Assembly (NCBI GenBank): GCA_034433615.1
Contig: DAOUAJ010000376.1
Span: forward strand, 1-13,293
Reading direction: 5' to 3'
DNA: 13,293 bases
From: DAOUAJ01 sp034433615
GTDB lineage: Bacteria; Chloroflexota; Anaerolineae; DUEN01
In this document: in pieces, positions 1 through 7,012 of the stretch
Position numbering within the stretch: position 1 is the stretch's first letter
Layout: each line of letters begins with the position of its first letter
Program-made: the position numbers and the translations under genes
The notes under the pieces: generated by a model
Database searches by the model: none
What the model was told of the DNA's origin: nothing
Seen by the model: only the letters and a program-made list of their open reading frames with translations

Positions 1-369
1 CCGGATGGCGGCGCCGGTGTTGACCAGCACTAGGCTGCGCACGCGATCGGGCCAATCCAGTGCCAGGCTGAGGGCCACGCAGCCGCCCAGGGAAAGGCCC
101 AGGACGTGCGCCGGGCGCGCCCCCAGCCGATCCAGTAACTCCGCCACGTCGGCAGCTATGCGCTCGATGGAGAGCGAGCCATCAGGCAGCGGTGTACGGC
201 CGTGCCCGCGCAGGTCCGGCGCAATCACCCGGTAGCGGGTGGCGAAGGTCGGCATCTGCAACGCCCAATCTGCCCCACAGGAGCCCAACCCGTGCAGCAG
301 CACCAGGGGCGGCCCCTGCCCTCCCGCCTCATACCAAAGCTGCAAGCTCTCCAGCTCAATCCATGTCAT
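1..369 (-). CDS. alpha/beta-fold hydrolase, N-terminal 123 residues (cut by window edge)
   Basis: This is a serine hydrolase of the alpha/beta-hydrolase fold, probably a cytoplasmic esterase or C-C-bond hydrolase; the substrate cannot be told. Visible family marks are the oxyanion-hole HGLG at residues 26-29, PDLRGHG at 51-57 and the nucleophile elbow GLSLGG with Ser93. The catalytic Asp and His would lie beyond the left edge. The ATG at 369 fits the N-terminus expected for the family (first strand, then HG about residue 26), but no Shine-Dalgarno is visible, because a 7-mer repeat array begins 4 nt upstream. It lies 119 nt downstream of the barrel-like gene on the same strand, so the two may be co-transcribed. 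Fold is secure from the motifs; specificity is unknown. Confidence 0.88.
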   Translation of the reverse strand, partial: MTWIELESLQLWYEAGGQGPPLVLLHGLGSCGADWALQMPTFATRYRVIAPDLRGHGRTPLPDGSLSIERIAADVAELLDRLGARPAHVLGLSLGGCVALSLALDWPDRVRSLVLVNTGAAIR

Positions 370-373
370 CGTT

Positions 374-415
374 ATCAGCCGTCAGCGATCAGCTATCAGC
401 TATCAGCTACCAGCC
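374..415. repeat. 7-mer tandem array, 6 units (ATCAGCT type)
   Basis: Six consecutive 7-mers close to ATCAGCT (reverse complement AGCTGAT); three central units are identical and the outer ones differ at one to three positions. It occupies most of the gap between two minus-strand genes and ends 4 nt from the hydrolase start codon, where a ribosome-binding site would be expected. The same unit recurs at 1457-1491, 7125-7145 and, degenerate, 11775-11795. Confidence 0.85.
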
Positions 416-488
416 ATTTGGTTCAAGGCTTGGGCCAGCAGACCCCAGGAAACGGTGCTGGTGGGGATCAATCGTGTGCTCACAGAAC

Positions 489-1313
489 TCACCGACTGCC
501 TTCAGCCAGCACCGGCTTGCTGCGTGAGAAGGTTGACTCCACGCCAGCCGGCTCGCCTGTGAGGATCTCCAGTGTCAGCCGGACGTCCTCCTCCGCCTCA
601 TGCACGTTCATCGTGCCGATCACCACCATGTCGGTGGGCTTACACGTGCTGAAGACAAAGTTCAGCCCGGTGGGGGGCAGGATGCGGCCTGAGCCCAGCG
701 GCTTGATGCACATCACCGGCTTGGGGGTGCGGCGGATCACCTTGCCGATCCAGTCCGTCTCCACCTGACAGAGGAAGCCGGCCGAGTTGTACGGCTGGAT
801 GTAGGTCGCCACGTCGTAGCCGGCCTTATCGCACACCGTGATCGTCTCCGGCCGGTGGGTGCTCAACCCCGGGATCATGCCCAGCCGCCGGATCTCGGCC
901 AGGATCGGCTCGATCCCCTCGATGCGCGTCTCGGCCGGCAGCAGATGGGTATCGGTGTACATCATGTGGGGCATGCAGATGTGCGCGCCCGCCTCGGCTG
1001 AGCGGCGCACGCCAGCGATCACCTCGTCTACCGTGTGACCAGCGGGTGTGGCGATGTAGATCACGCGCATGCCGGTGTTGCGCTCGACCTGGTCCAACGC
1101 TGCGATCAGCTTGTCGTCCAGGGGCCCCATCACCGCATTGACCCCCAGCTCGGCGAAGCGGCCGATCACCTCGGCGATGCGCTCGACCGTGAAGTACTCA
1201 CGAATCCAGCGATCACGGGCCGCGCTGAAGTGCGAATAGCCGAGGAATCCGTTGGTCCCACAGATGAGGCGAGTGATCTCCAGGTCTTCGACATAGGTCG
1301 TAGGGAATGCCAT
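489..1313 (-). CDS. uncharacterised TIM-barrel-like protein, 274 aa
   Basis: I do not recognise a characterised family. The protein alternates predicted strands and amphipathic helices in a way that suggests a beta/alpha barrel. Notable conserved-looking stretches are ICGTNGFLGYSHFS at 18-30, HICMPHMMYTDTHL at 111-124 (His111, His116, His123), GLSTHRPET at 149-157 with His153, CIKPLGSGRI at 192-201 and VIGTMN at 221-226. The last two resemble the phosphate- or cofactor-binding ends of late barrel strands, as in aldo/keto-reductase-like proteins. That is inference only. The start is the ATG at 1313, because GGAGG lies 7 nt upstream and the 26 codons of the longer open frame look like non-coding leader. 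A promoter lies at 1382-1410. It is likely soluble and cytoplasmic, with no signal peptide or membrane segment. Confidence 0.8.
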   Translation of the reverse strand: MAFPTTYVEDLEITRLICGTNGFLGYSHFSAARDRWIREYFTVERIAEVIGRFAELGVNAVMGPLDDKLIAALDQVERNTGMRVIYIATPAGHTVDEVIAGVRRSAEAGAHICMPHMMYTDTHLLPAETRIEGIEPILAEIRRLGMIPGLSTHRPETITVCDKAGYDVATYIQPYNSAGFLCQVETDWIGKVIRRTPKPVMCIKPLGSGRILPPTGLNFVFSTCKPTDMVVIGTMNVHEAEEDVRLTLEILTGEPAGVESTFSRSKPVLAEGSR

Positions 1314-1381
1314 CGTTGTCCTCCGTTGTCTGTCAGCAGTGGATAGGCGGCAAACCACGCCGGACGTTTCACACCGATGCG

Positions 1382-1410
1382 ATGATAACACACAAGGCCG
1401 GGGCGGTCAA
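1382..1410 (-). promoter_or_regulatory. sigma70-type promoter for the 489-1313 gene
   Basis: On the minus strand TTGACC (1405-1410) is followed after 17 nt by TATCAT (1382-1387), each 5/6 to consensus. Transcription would start near 1375, giving a leader of about 60 nt before the ATG at 1313. Confidence 0.65.
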
Positions 1411-1441
1411 TGACTCGCTGTGTATAAAACGTCACGGCGAG

Positions 1442-1447
1442 TATAAT
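1442..1447 (+). promoter_or_regulatory. possible -10 element for the zincin-sfsA pair
   Basis: A perfect TATAAT is correctly oriented upstream of the plus-strand metallopeptidase, in an AT-rich spot of the divergent intergenic region. No convincing -35 lies 16-18 nt upstream, so this is a weak call. The 7-mer array at 1457-1491 would fall in the transcript leader. Confidence 0.3.
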
Positions 1448-1456
1448 ACGCCTCAA

Positions 1457-1491
1457 AGCTGATGGCTGATAGCTGATGGCTAATAGCTGAT
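1457..1491. repeat. 7-mer tandem array, 5 units (AGCTGAT type)
   Basis: Five exact-period units: AGCTGAT, GGCTGAT, AGCTGAT, GGCTAAT, AGCTGAT. It lies between the divergently transcribed genes at 489-1313 and 1620-2888. It is the opposite orientation of the array at 374-415. Confidence 0.88.
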
Positions 1492-1619
1492 GATTGAAGG
1501 CCGGCTAACCGCCTGCCCCAGCAGTCAGCGCGACCATGATGAGTGTGCCCAGATTGTCCCAACCAGAAGCCAGCCTGCACTCAGACCGCAAGCCCATCGC
1601 CGCCCCTCCTCTCTCCATC

Positions 1620-2888
1620 ATGAGGAGAAGCGTCCGCCAGATGCTATGTCGGCGTGGGTTGTTGGTACTCTTGCTCTTTTTCTTTCTGATCGCCCTCCCC
1701 AGCGAACACTTTCCACCCGACGAACGATTTGAACGTCAGATTGATGGGCTGACCGGTCCCTATCAGTTCAATCTCTGGGCATGGGAGGTCAACGGACTGG
1801 CCCAAAAAGCACGAGAGACGATAGTCAATCCGATCGCCGGCCTGTCGCCGTCTCAGCGGACGCGGCTGGTGCGCGATTACGTCACGACCGCCCGGCGCAT
1901 CGGCGAATTGGAGGGGAAAATCGAGCGGATGTACGCGGACACGACGGTGGCCAACCCGGACGCGGCTACAGTCAGATTACGAGAGCAGGTGGCCGTGTTG
2001 CGACAGGAGCAAGCGGCTCGCCGGCCTGCCGCCGAGGCCGTCCTGCAATCCCAGATCAGCGCTGTCCTGGCCGATGAGGGATTGACAGTGGTCAGATGGG
2101 TGTGGCCGCCCGTCAAATTCGCCTTCTCCGAGCCCCCCTACTATCTGATCATCTCCCCGCGCGCTCGCATCGCCTTACGTATGGGCGTCTACCTGCAACC
2201 GGATCTTCCTCTAGATCAGCAAGTGACGTTGGAGACGAGAGCAGAAGCGCTGGATGACGTGTCGGCGCTGGTGGAAGGGATCGGCGGCTTCGGCGCTTTC
2301 CCTACCATGGTGATTGACCGGGCCAGCCTCGATTGGATCCTCAACACCATCGCGCACGAGTGGGCGCATAACTACCTGGTGTTTCGCCCGCTGGGCTGGC
2401 ATTATTACGAGAACAACGATACCATCACACTGAACGAGACGGTAGCCTCCATTGTAGGGGACGAGATCGGACAAAAGGCACTGGAACGATTTTACCCCGA
2501 TCTGGTGCCGCCCAGACGCACACCCGCCAGCCAACAACGCCCTATCGAAGTGGAAACTTTTGACTTTGGCCGGGAGATGCGAGCTACCCGGCTGGCGGTG
2601 GACGCGCTGCTAGCGAAAGGTTATGTCAACGAAGCTGAGGTCTTCATGGAGGCGCGTCGGCAGCGGTTCGCTGATCACGGCTATGTGATCCGCCGCCTCA
2701 ACCAGGCGTACTTCGCCTTCCACGGCAGTTACGCCACCGGCCCAGGCGCGGTGGATCCGATTGGCCCCAAGCTCACCAAGCTGCGGGAGGTCAGCCCGTC
2801 CCTGGCGGCGTTCCTGCACACTGCCGCCGGCATCACATCCGTAGCCGAGTTGGATGCCGCGCTCCAGGCTCGCGGCATCATGCCATAG
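1620..2888 (+). CDS. membrane-anchored zincin-like metallopeptidase, 422 aa
   Basis: The protein is probably a zinc peptidase whose catalytic part sits outside the cytoplasmic membrane. A basic N-terminus followed by a very hydrophobic stretch at about residues 13-26 looks like an uncleaved signal anchor. The zinc motif HEWAH is at 246-250 (His246, Glu247, His250), and Glu273 in LNETVAS lies 23 residues further on, a gluzincin-like arrangement. Residues 90-145 are rich in Glu, Arg and Gln and may form a coiled coil. I cannot place it in a named peptidase family, and the substrate is unknown. The start is uncertain: ATG 1620 puts the anchor at the N-terminus; ATG 1536 and ATG 1641 are in frame, and none has a clear Shine-Dalgarno. 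It ends 3 nt before sfsA, so the two are probably co-transcribed. Confidence 0.82.
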   Translation: MRRSVRQMLCRRGLLVLLLFFFLIALPSEHFPPDERFERQIDGLTGPYQFNLWAWEVNGLAQKARETIVNPIAGLSPSQRTRLVRDYVTTARRIGELEGKIERMYADTTVANPDAATVRLREQVAVLRQEQAARRPAAEAVLQSQISAVLADEGLTVVRWVWPPVKFAFSEPPYYLIISPRARIALRMGVYLQPDLPLDQQVTLETRAEALDDVSALVEGIGGFGAFPTMVIDRASLDWILNTIAHEWAHNYLVFRPLGWHYYENNDTITLNETVASIVGDEIGQKALERFYPDLVPPRRTPASQQRPIEVETFDFGREMRATRLAVDALLAKGYVNEAEVFMEARRQRFADHGYVIRRLNQAYFAFHGSYATGPGAVDPIGPKLTKLREVSPSLAAFLHTAAGITSVAELDAALQARGIMP

Positions 2889-2891
2889 CTT

Positions 2892-3596
2892 ATGAACCTG
2901 CCCTCCCTGCTTCCAGCTTACTTTCTGCGCCGGGACAACCGATTCCGGGCCACCATCGAGGTTGATGGCCATCCGGCCCCGGCTCACGTGCCCAATTCGG
3001 GCCGCCTGAGCGAACTCTTCGTACCAGGTGCACCGATCTGGGTCAGCCCTGCTCCTGCATCCGGCCGCAAGACGATGTATGACCTGCGCCTGGTGGCCCA
3101 CGCGGGCGTGCTGGTTTCCGTTGATGCGCGTCTGCCTGCTTCCCTGCTGGTCGAGGCATGGAGAATGGGACGCCTGCCGGGCTTTGCCGGATATGAGACG
3201 CTGGAGCACGAAGTGCAGACGGGGGATAGCCGCCTGGACTTGCGCCTGTGGCACGCCGGCGAACCGTGCTGGATCGAGGCCAAGTCCGTGACGCTGGTGA
3301 ACAATGGCATCGCCTTGTTCCCTGATGCCCCCACTTCGCGCGGCACCCGCCATCTGGAGGAGCTTGTCCGGCTACGGCGAGAAGGCCATCGGACCGCGGC
3401 CATCTTCGTGGTGCAACGGTCGGATGCGACGAGCTTTGCCCCTCATGTCGTTGCTGATCCTCTCTTTGCCCATACGTTAGGCACAGCGGCCATAGCCGGG
3501 GTGGAGGTCCTGGCCTTCACCTGTCGGGTGAGCCTGACCGAGATTGTCCTTGACCATGCCATCCCGGTGTGCCTGGCTGACCGGCTCTGGCTTTGA
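2892..3596 (+). CDS. sfsA: SfsA family protein (sugar fermentation stimulation protein homologue)
   Basis: This is a full-length SfsA family member of 234 residues, about the usual size. Family hallmarks in order are FLRRDNRFRATIEVDG near the N-terminus, AHVPNSGRLSEL, RKTMYDLRLV, DARLPASLL, WIEAKSVTLV, ALFPDAPTSRGTRHLEEL and IFVVQRSDA. The E-x-K and surrounding acidic residues are the nuclease-like core reported for the family. In E. coli SfsA was linked to maltose metabolism and proposed to bind DNA; its molecular role remains unclear. The ATG at 2892 is 3 nt after the zincin stop, implying translational coupling. Its last 120 nt overlap the 3' end of the convergent cobU gene, which is unusual for this family. 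Confidence 0.93.
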   Translation: MNLPSLLPAYFLRRDNRFRATIEVDGHPAPAHVPNSGRLSELFVPGAPIWVSPAPASGRKTMYDLRLVAHAGVLVSVDARLPASLLVEAWRMGRLPGFAGYETLEHEVQTGDSRLDLRLWHAGEPCWIEAKSVTLVNNGIALFPDAPTSRGTRHLEELVRLRREGHRTAAIFVVQRSDATSFAPHVVADPLFAHTLGTAAIAGVEVLAFTCRVSLTEIVLDHAIPVCLADRLWL

Positions 3597-4217
3597 CGTG
3601 CACGTCTGGTCTGTCGCCCATTGTCCGTCGGTCAAGAAAGCCGGTTTCAGCCGCCACGGTAACCCTGCTACCATCAGCAATACCTCATCTGCAGCAGCCG
3701 CGATCTGCTGATTCACCCGCCCCAGCGCATCCCGATACACCCGCCCCAGCGGATACGGCGGCACCAATCCCATCCCTACCTCGTTGCTGACCACAATCCA
3801 CGAGAGCCCCGTCCCGGTATGGGGCGCCAACTCACCAACGGCGGCCAGCAACTGCTCGGCCTCGGCCAGGGCGGCCATCTCCCCCTGCGCAGGGTCCAGC
3901 GACTCGCCCATGGCCACCAGCACGTTGCTGACCAGCAGCGTCAGGCAATCCACCAGCACCACTGCCGGAGGTGCCATGGCCGTTGCCAGCCACCGACGCA
4001 CGGCCGGCCCCACCGCTCGCGGCGCTTCCAGCGTCTGCCAGGCGGACGGGCGCTCCGCCCGGTGCGCTGCGATGCGAGCCGCCATCTCCTCATCGGAGGC
4101 CTGAGCGGTCGCCACGTACAGCACCCGGTCGCTCCCGCGCTCCCAGGCCAGCCGCTGCGCGTAGGCGCTTTTGCCGCTGCGCGCCCCGCCCAGGATCAAT
4201 GTCAGGCGTGGATTCAC
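3477..4217 (-). CDS. cobU: adenosylcobinamide kinase / cobinamide-phosphate guanylyltransferase with extended C-terminus
   Basis: Bifunctional cytoplasmic enzyme that phosphorylates adenosylcobinamide and then transfers GMP to give AdoCbi-GDP, the substrate of CobS. The P-loop GGARSGKS is at residues 10-17, His52 in AAHRAERP matches the nucleotidylated-His region, LVDCLTLLVSN is at 88-98, and VSNEVGMGLVPPYPLGRVYRD plus NQQIAAAADEVLLMVAGLPWRL gives the canonical C-terminal part ending near residue 191. A further 55 residues have no match I know to the family; 39 of them are antisense to the end of sfsA. The start is GTG at 4217, with AGGAG 9 nt upstream, 19 nt after the cbiR stop. It is the last gene of the riboswitch-controlled cob operon. 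The tail may be a lost native stop codon. Confidence 0.95.
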   Translation of the reverse strand: MNPRLTLILGGARSGKSAYAQRLAWERGSDRVLYVATAQASDEEMAARIAAHRAERPSAWQTLEAPRAVGPAVRRWLATAMAPPAVVLVDCLTLLVSNVLVAMGESLDPAQGEMAALAEAEQLLAAVGELAPHTGTGLSWIVVSNEVGMGLVPPYPLGRVYRDALGRVNQQIAAAADEVLLMVAGLPWRLKPAFLTDGQWATDQTCTSKPEPVSQAHRDGMVKDNLGQAHPTGEGQDLHPGYGRCA

Positions 4218-4236
4218 GGTTTCACGCTCCTGGCCC

Positions 4237-5010
4237 TCATCGGCTCACCCGCTCTACCGCCGCGCGCCAGGCCGCCAGCGAGCTGAAGAAATCCGCCTCG
4301 CTGAAGACCTCCAATGTCACCACGCCCCCGAAGCCGTCGGCCAGGAATGCCACCACCGGGTCCAGCCGCTCCGGCGGCATGTGCGCCAGCGACTTGTGAT
4401 CGCGCTCGGCCAGGCCGTGAACGTGCACAATGCGCGTGCGCTCGGCCCAGGAACGCAAATGCTCCAGGGGATCTGTCCCCTGCACCCACAGATGGCCGAC
4501 GTCCACACAGCGGCTAATCGGCAGCGAGGGAACGATCGGCGCGAAGGCGGCCGGGTCCCACTGCTCTACGTTCTCCAGGCACAGGCGATGCGGTTCATCC
4601 AACCAGCCGCAGACGATCTCCAATGAGCGTTGCGCCCGTTCCTGCCAGCGTTTCACGTCGTCTGGAGCGGGCCGGCCCTGCAGAGCTTCCCCGTTGAGAT
4701 GAACGACATAGCCCCAGGGGTGCAATGGGCATGTGGAATCAATGACTTTGCGCGCCTTCTCCAGCGAGACGTGCGTCGCGCTGCCGTCATCGGCCAGGCG
4801 CAAATCCAGCGGCAAGTGCACGGTATACGTCAACCCATGCGCGGCCGCCAGTTCGTTGAGCCGGGCGACGGTGGCCGCGTCGGGCAGGTTGCTACCGTAA
4901 TCGTCCACCTCGAACAAGACCAGCTCCACGTCGCCCACCAGGCCGGCCAGCCGCTCCACGTTGGGCAGGAGATCAGCGGGGTAGACATACGAAGTCGAAC
5001 CGATCCGCAC
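4237..5010 (-). CDS. cbiR: cobamide remodelling phosphodiesterase CbiR-like (AP endonuclease 2 superfamily)
   Basis: A 257-residue TIM-barrel protein of the xylose-isomerase-like/AP-endonuclease-2 superfamily. Its N-terminal GSTSYVYPADLLPNVERL, VELVLFE and YTVHLPLDL stretches are what I associate with CbiR, the cobamide-remodelling enzyme known from Akkermansia muciniphila. CbiR opens the nucleotide loop of incoming cobamides so the corrinoid can be rebuilt with another lower ligand. Likely metal ligands spread along the barrel are His65, His104, Glu146, Asp170, His173, His196/His198 and Glu234. The start is GTG at 5010, with GGAGG about 9 nt upstream. Position between cobS and cobU strongly supports a cobamide role. 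The product would feed CobU and CobS. An alternative is another sugar-phosphate-isomerase-like enzyme, less likely in this operon. Confidence 0.85.
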   Translation of the reverse strand: MRIGSTSYVYPADLLPNVERLAGLVGDVELVLFEVDDYGSNLPDAATVARLNELAAAHGLTYTVHLPLDLRLADDGSATHVSLEKARKVIDSTCPLHPWGYVVHLNGEALQGRPAPDDVKRWQERAQRSLEIVCGWLDEPHRLCLENVEQWDPAAFAPIVPSLPISRCVDVGHLWVQGTDPLEHLRSWAERTRIVHVHGLAERDHKSLAHMPPERLDPVVAFLADGFGGVVTLEVFSEADFFSSLAAWRAAVERVSR

Positions 5011-5039
5011 GAACTGGCCCTCCTCTCTCCCTTGAAAAT

Positions 5040-5066
5040 GTAGGACAAATTTGAAATTTGTCCTAC
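5040..5066. repeat. perfect 27-bp palindrome between cobS and cbiR
   Basis: Two 13-nt arms (GTAGGACAAATTT and its exact reverse complement) flank a single central G at 5053. It is more AT-rich than its surroundings. GAAAATG at 5034-5040 and CATTTTC at 5076-5082 form another short inverted pair around it. No U-run follows, so it is not a normal terminator. It could be a REP-like dispersed palindrome or an mRNA-stability hairpin between cobS and cbiR. Confidence 0.85.
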
Positions 5067-5101
5067 GTTCACCGGCATTTTCATCCGAACGTTGGTGAAC
5101 G
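5066..5101. repeat. inverted repeat, 8-nt arms, adjoining the 27-bp palindrome
   Basis: CGTTCACC (5066-5073) and GGTGAACG (5094-5101) are exact inverted arms around a 20-nt loop, starting where the preceding palindrome ends. It lies 30 nt beyond the cobS stop codon. The pair of palindromes fills most of the 121-nt gap in an otherwise tightly packed operon. Confidence 0.6.
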
Positions 5102-5131
5102 CAAGTTCATGGAGAATTCCTTTGAGACGTT

Positions 5132-5860
5132 TCACACCCAGGCCAGCGTGACCAGGACGATGGCTTCCACGCCCTCAGCGATGGCGCCGTAGATGTCGCC
5201 AGTTAGCCCACCGAGACGGCCGGCCGCGAAGCGAGCCAATGCCCACCCGGTGACCAGAGCGGCCATGAGGGCGATCACGCCGTCGAGCCTGAACCAGGCC
5301 GCCACGGCCAGGGCCGTGAGCGTCGCCCAGGCCACATGCCACCTATGCAGCCCCTGCCGGAAGCGATCGCCCATGCCGCCCGGACGGGCGCTGGGCCAGC
5401 CGGCTGCGGCCAGCACGATCGCCCAGCGCCCCAGCGTCGGCGCCAGGAGCAGGGGCGCGGTATCGCTCGCCATCTGCAACCCTGCCAGCTTGACCAGCAG
5501 AAGCAGGACAATGCCGATCACGCCAAAGCTGCCCATCCTCGGGTCACGCAAGATCTCCAGCCGGCGTTCTCGATCCACGGCAGATAGCAGCGCATCACAG
5601 GCGTCTCCCCACCCGTCCAGGTGCAGCCCACCGGTGATCCCCACCCAGGCCACCAGCAGAAGGGTCGCGCGCAGCAAGGTGAAGCCGGGCATCCCATCCA
5701 GCCGGTCCAGGATCGCCGCCCCCGCTGCCAGCAGCCCGCCTATGCCCAGGCCCACCAATGGATAGAAGGCCATCGCTCGACCGAGCGGCGCGCCCGCATC
5801 CCAGCGTGGGCGCGCCGGCAGAATGGTGAGCAGGCTGAAAGCCCGCAGCAAGTCATTCAC
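5132..5860 (-). CDS. cobS: cobalamin synthase (adenosylcobinamide-GDP ribazoletransferase)
   Basis: Integral membrane enzyme that joins AdoCbi-GDP with alpha-ribazole (or its phosphate) to close the nucleotide loop of cobalamin. Its 242 residues match the family length. The catalytic/metal region GGLHLDGWGDACDALL is at about 77-92 (Asp82, Asp86, Asp89), followed by LEILRDPRMGSFGV at 101-114; GLTGDIYGA near the C-terminus is also typical. Hydrophobic segments at about 32-52, 60-76, 112-127, 132-153 and 175-205 indicate a multi-pass protein. The start is GTG at 5860, overlapping the cobT stop by 8 nt, so translation is probably coupled. It ends 121 nt before cbiR, a gap occupied by palindromes. 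Confidence 0.96.
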   Translation of the reverse strand: MNDLLRAFSLLTILPARPRWDAGAPLGRAMAFYPLVGLGIGGLLAAGAAILDRLDGMPGFTLLRATLLLVAWVGITGGLHLDGWGDACDALLSAVDRERRLEILRDPRMGSFGVIGIVLLLLVKLAGLQMASDTAPLLLAPTLGRWAIVLAAAGWPSARPGGMGDRFRQGLHRWHVAWATLTALAVAAWFRLDGVIALMAALVTGWALARFAAGRLGGLTGDIYGAIAEGVEAIVLVTLAWV

Positions 5861-6911
5861 AGCGTTCGCTCACGCCCGCCTCGGCGAAGGTGGCCATCTC
5901 GTTGATGATGCGGGCGGCAGCCTCAATCACGTGGAAGGCCAGCGCGGCACCGGTCCCCTCGCCCAGGCGCATTCGCAAGTCCAGCAGCGGCTGCAATCCC
6001 AGGTAGGCCAGTGCCGCCTCATGCCCGGGCTCCTGGGAGCGATGTCCGGCGATCAGGTAGGGGCGCAGGCCGGGGGCGAGCGTGCAGGCGATGAGCGCGC
6101 CCGCCGTGGCGATGAAGCCATCCACGACGATCGGCGCCCTCGTCGCGCCGGCTGCGATCATCGCGCCGGCGATGGCGCCGATCTCAAACCCGCCCACCTT
6201 GCTCAGCACGTCCAGGCCGTCGCGAGGATCGGGCCGATTCACGGCGATGGCTTGCTCGATCACCTGGACCTTGTGTTCCAGGGCGTCCGAGGTGATCCCG
6301 GTCCCACAGCCGGTCACCTCGCGCGGCGGCCGGCCCGTGATCACGGCGGTGATCGCCGCCGACGGCGTGGTGTTGCCGATCCCCATGTCGCCGCAGGCCA
6401 GCAGATCCAGGCCCCGCTCGATCTCCTCCTGGACGACGCGCCCCCCCAGCTCCAAAGCGGCTACGGCCTGCTCACGCGTCATCGCCGGGCCCACTGTGAA
6501 ATCGGCTGTGCCCCAGGCGATCTTCCCCGGGACCAACCCGTCCGTGGGCGGGATGTAAGCAGCCACGCCGGCGTCTACCACGGTCACGCGTGCGCTGGCC
6601 TGCCGGGCGAGCACGTTGATGGCCGCGCCGCCCCGCAGGAAGTTCAGCACCATCTGTGGCGTCACCTCCTGGGGATAAGCGCTGACCCCGCGAGCGACAA
6701 CGCCGTGATCGCCGGCGAAGACGAGCACGGCCTTGCGAGTGGGGACAGGCGGCGGGCAGCGTCCGGTGATGCCGGCCAGTTGCACACTGAGGTCCTCGAG
6801 ACGGCCCAGGCTGCCCGCGGGCTTGGTCAACCTGTCCTGGCGGGCGCGCGCAGCCGCCATCGCGGCCTCATCCAGAGGCGCGATCCGATTGAGCCAATCG
6901 AAAATAGTCAT
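5853..6911 (-). CDS. cobT: nicotinate-nucleotide:dimethylbenzimidazole phosphoribosyltransferase
   Basis: Cytoplasmic enzyme that activates the lower-ligand base (dimethylbenzimidazole) to alpha-ribazole phosphate using nicotinate mononucleotide. At 352 residues it is family length. Visible marks are LTKPAGSLGRLE at 28-39, VFAGDHGVVARGVSAYPQEV at 64-83, CGDMGIGNTTPSAA at 173-186, GCGTGI at 201-206, and RLGEGTGAA at 315-323 with Glu318, aligning with catalytic Glu317 of the Salmonella enzyme. Start ATG at 6911 has GGAGG 7 nt upstream. It is the first gene of the cobT-cobS-cbiR-cobU operon, behind a cobalamin riboswitch and an intrinsic terminator. Base synthesis genes are not in the window, so the base may be scavenged or made elsewhere. 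Confidence 0.97.
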   Translation of the reverse strand: MTIFDWLNRIAPLDEAAMAAARARQDRLTKPAGSLGRLEDLSVQLAGITGRCPPPVPTRKAVLVFAGDHGVVARGVSAYPQEVTPQMVLNFLRGGAAINVLARQASARVTVVDAGVAAYIPPTDGLVPGKIAWGTADFTVGPAMTREQAVAALELGGRVVQEEIERGLDLLACGDMGIGNTTPSAAITAVITGRPPREVTGCGTGITSDALEHKVQVIEQAIAVNRPDPRDGLDVLSKVGGFEIGAIAGAMIAAGATRAPIVVDGFIATAGALIACTLAPGLRPYLIAGHRSQEPGHEAALAYLGLQPLLDLRMRLGEGTGAALAFHVIEAAARIINEMATFAEAGVSERCE

Positions 6912-6960
6912 GTAAAACCTCCTCTTGTCGGAGCGGCGGGGAGGCCTATGAGCGAGGGTG

Positions 6961-6995
6961 CAAAAAACCCGGCCGAGGGATTCAGGCCGGGTTTT
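6961..6995 (-). terminator. intrinsic terminator ahead of cobT (riboswitch expression platform)
   Basis: In minus-strand RNA, AAAACCCGGCC (6985-6995) pairs with GGCCGGGTTTT (6964-6974) around a 10-nt loop, and the 3' arm runs directly into six U residues. It lies 50 nt before the cobT start and downstream of the cobalamin aptamer, as expected for transcriptional attenuation. Its position makes it the likely B12-dependent off switch. Confidence 0.82.
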
Positions 6996-7012
6996 GCAAA
7001 CACCCAGGAAAC

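Noticed and set aside
2610..3353. 247-codon minus-strand frame across the zincin and sfsA
   Set aside because: It is antisense to two genes with clear family features and shows no motifs of its own.
5040..5101. Intrinsic terminator between cobS and cbiR
   Set aside because: No U-run follows either hairpin on the minus strand, and cbiR and cobU have no promoter of their own that I can see.
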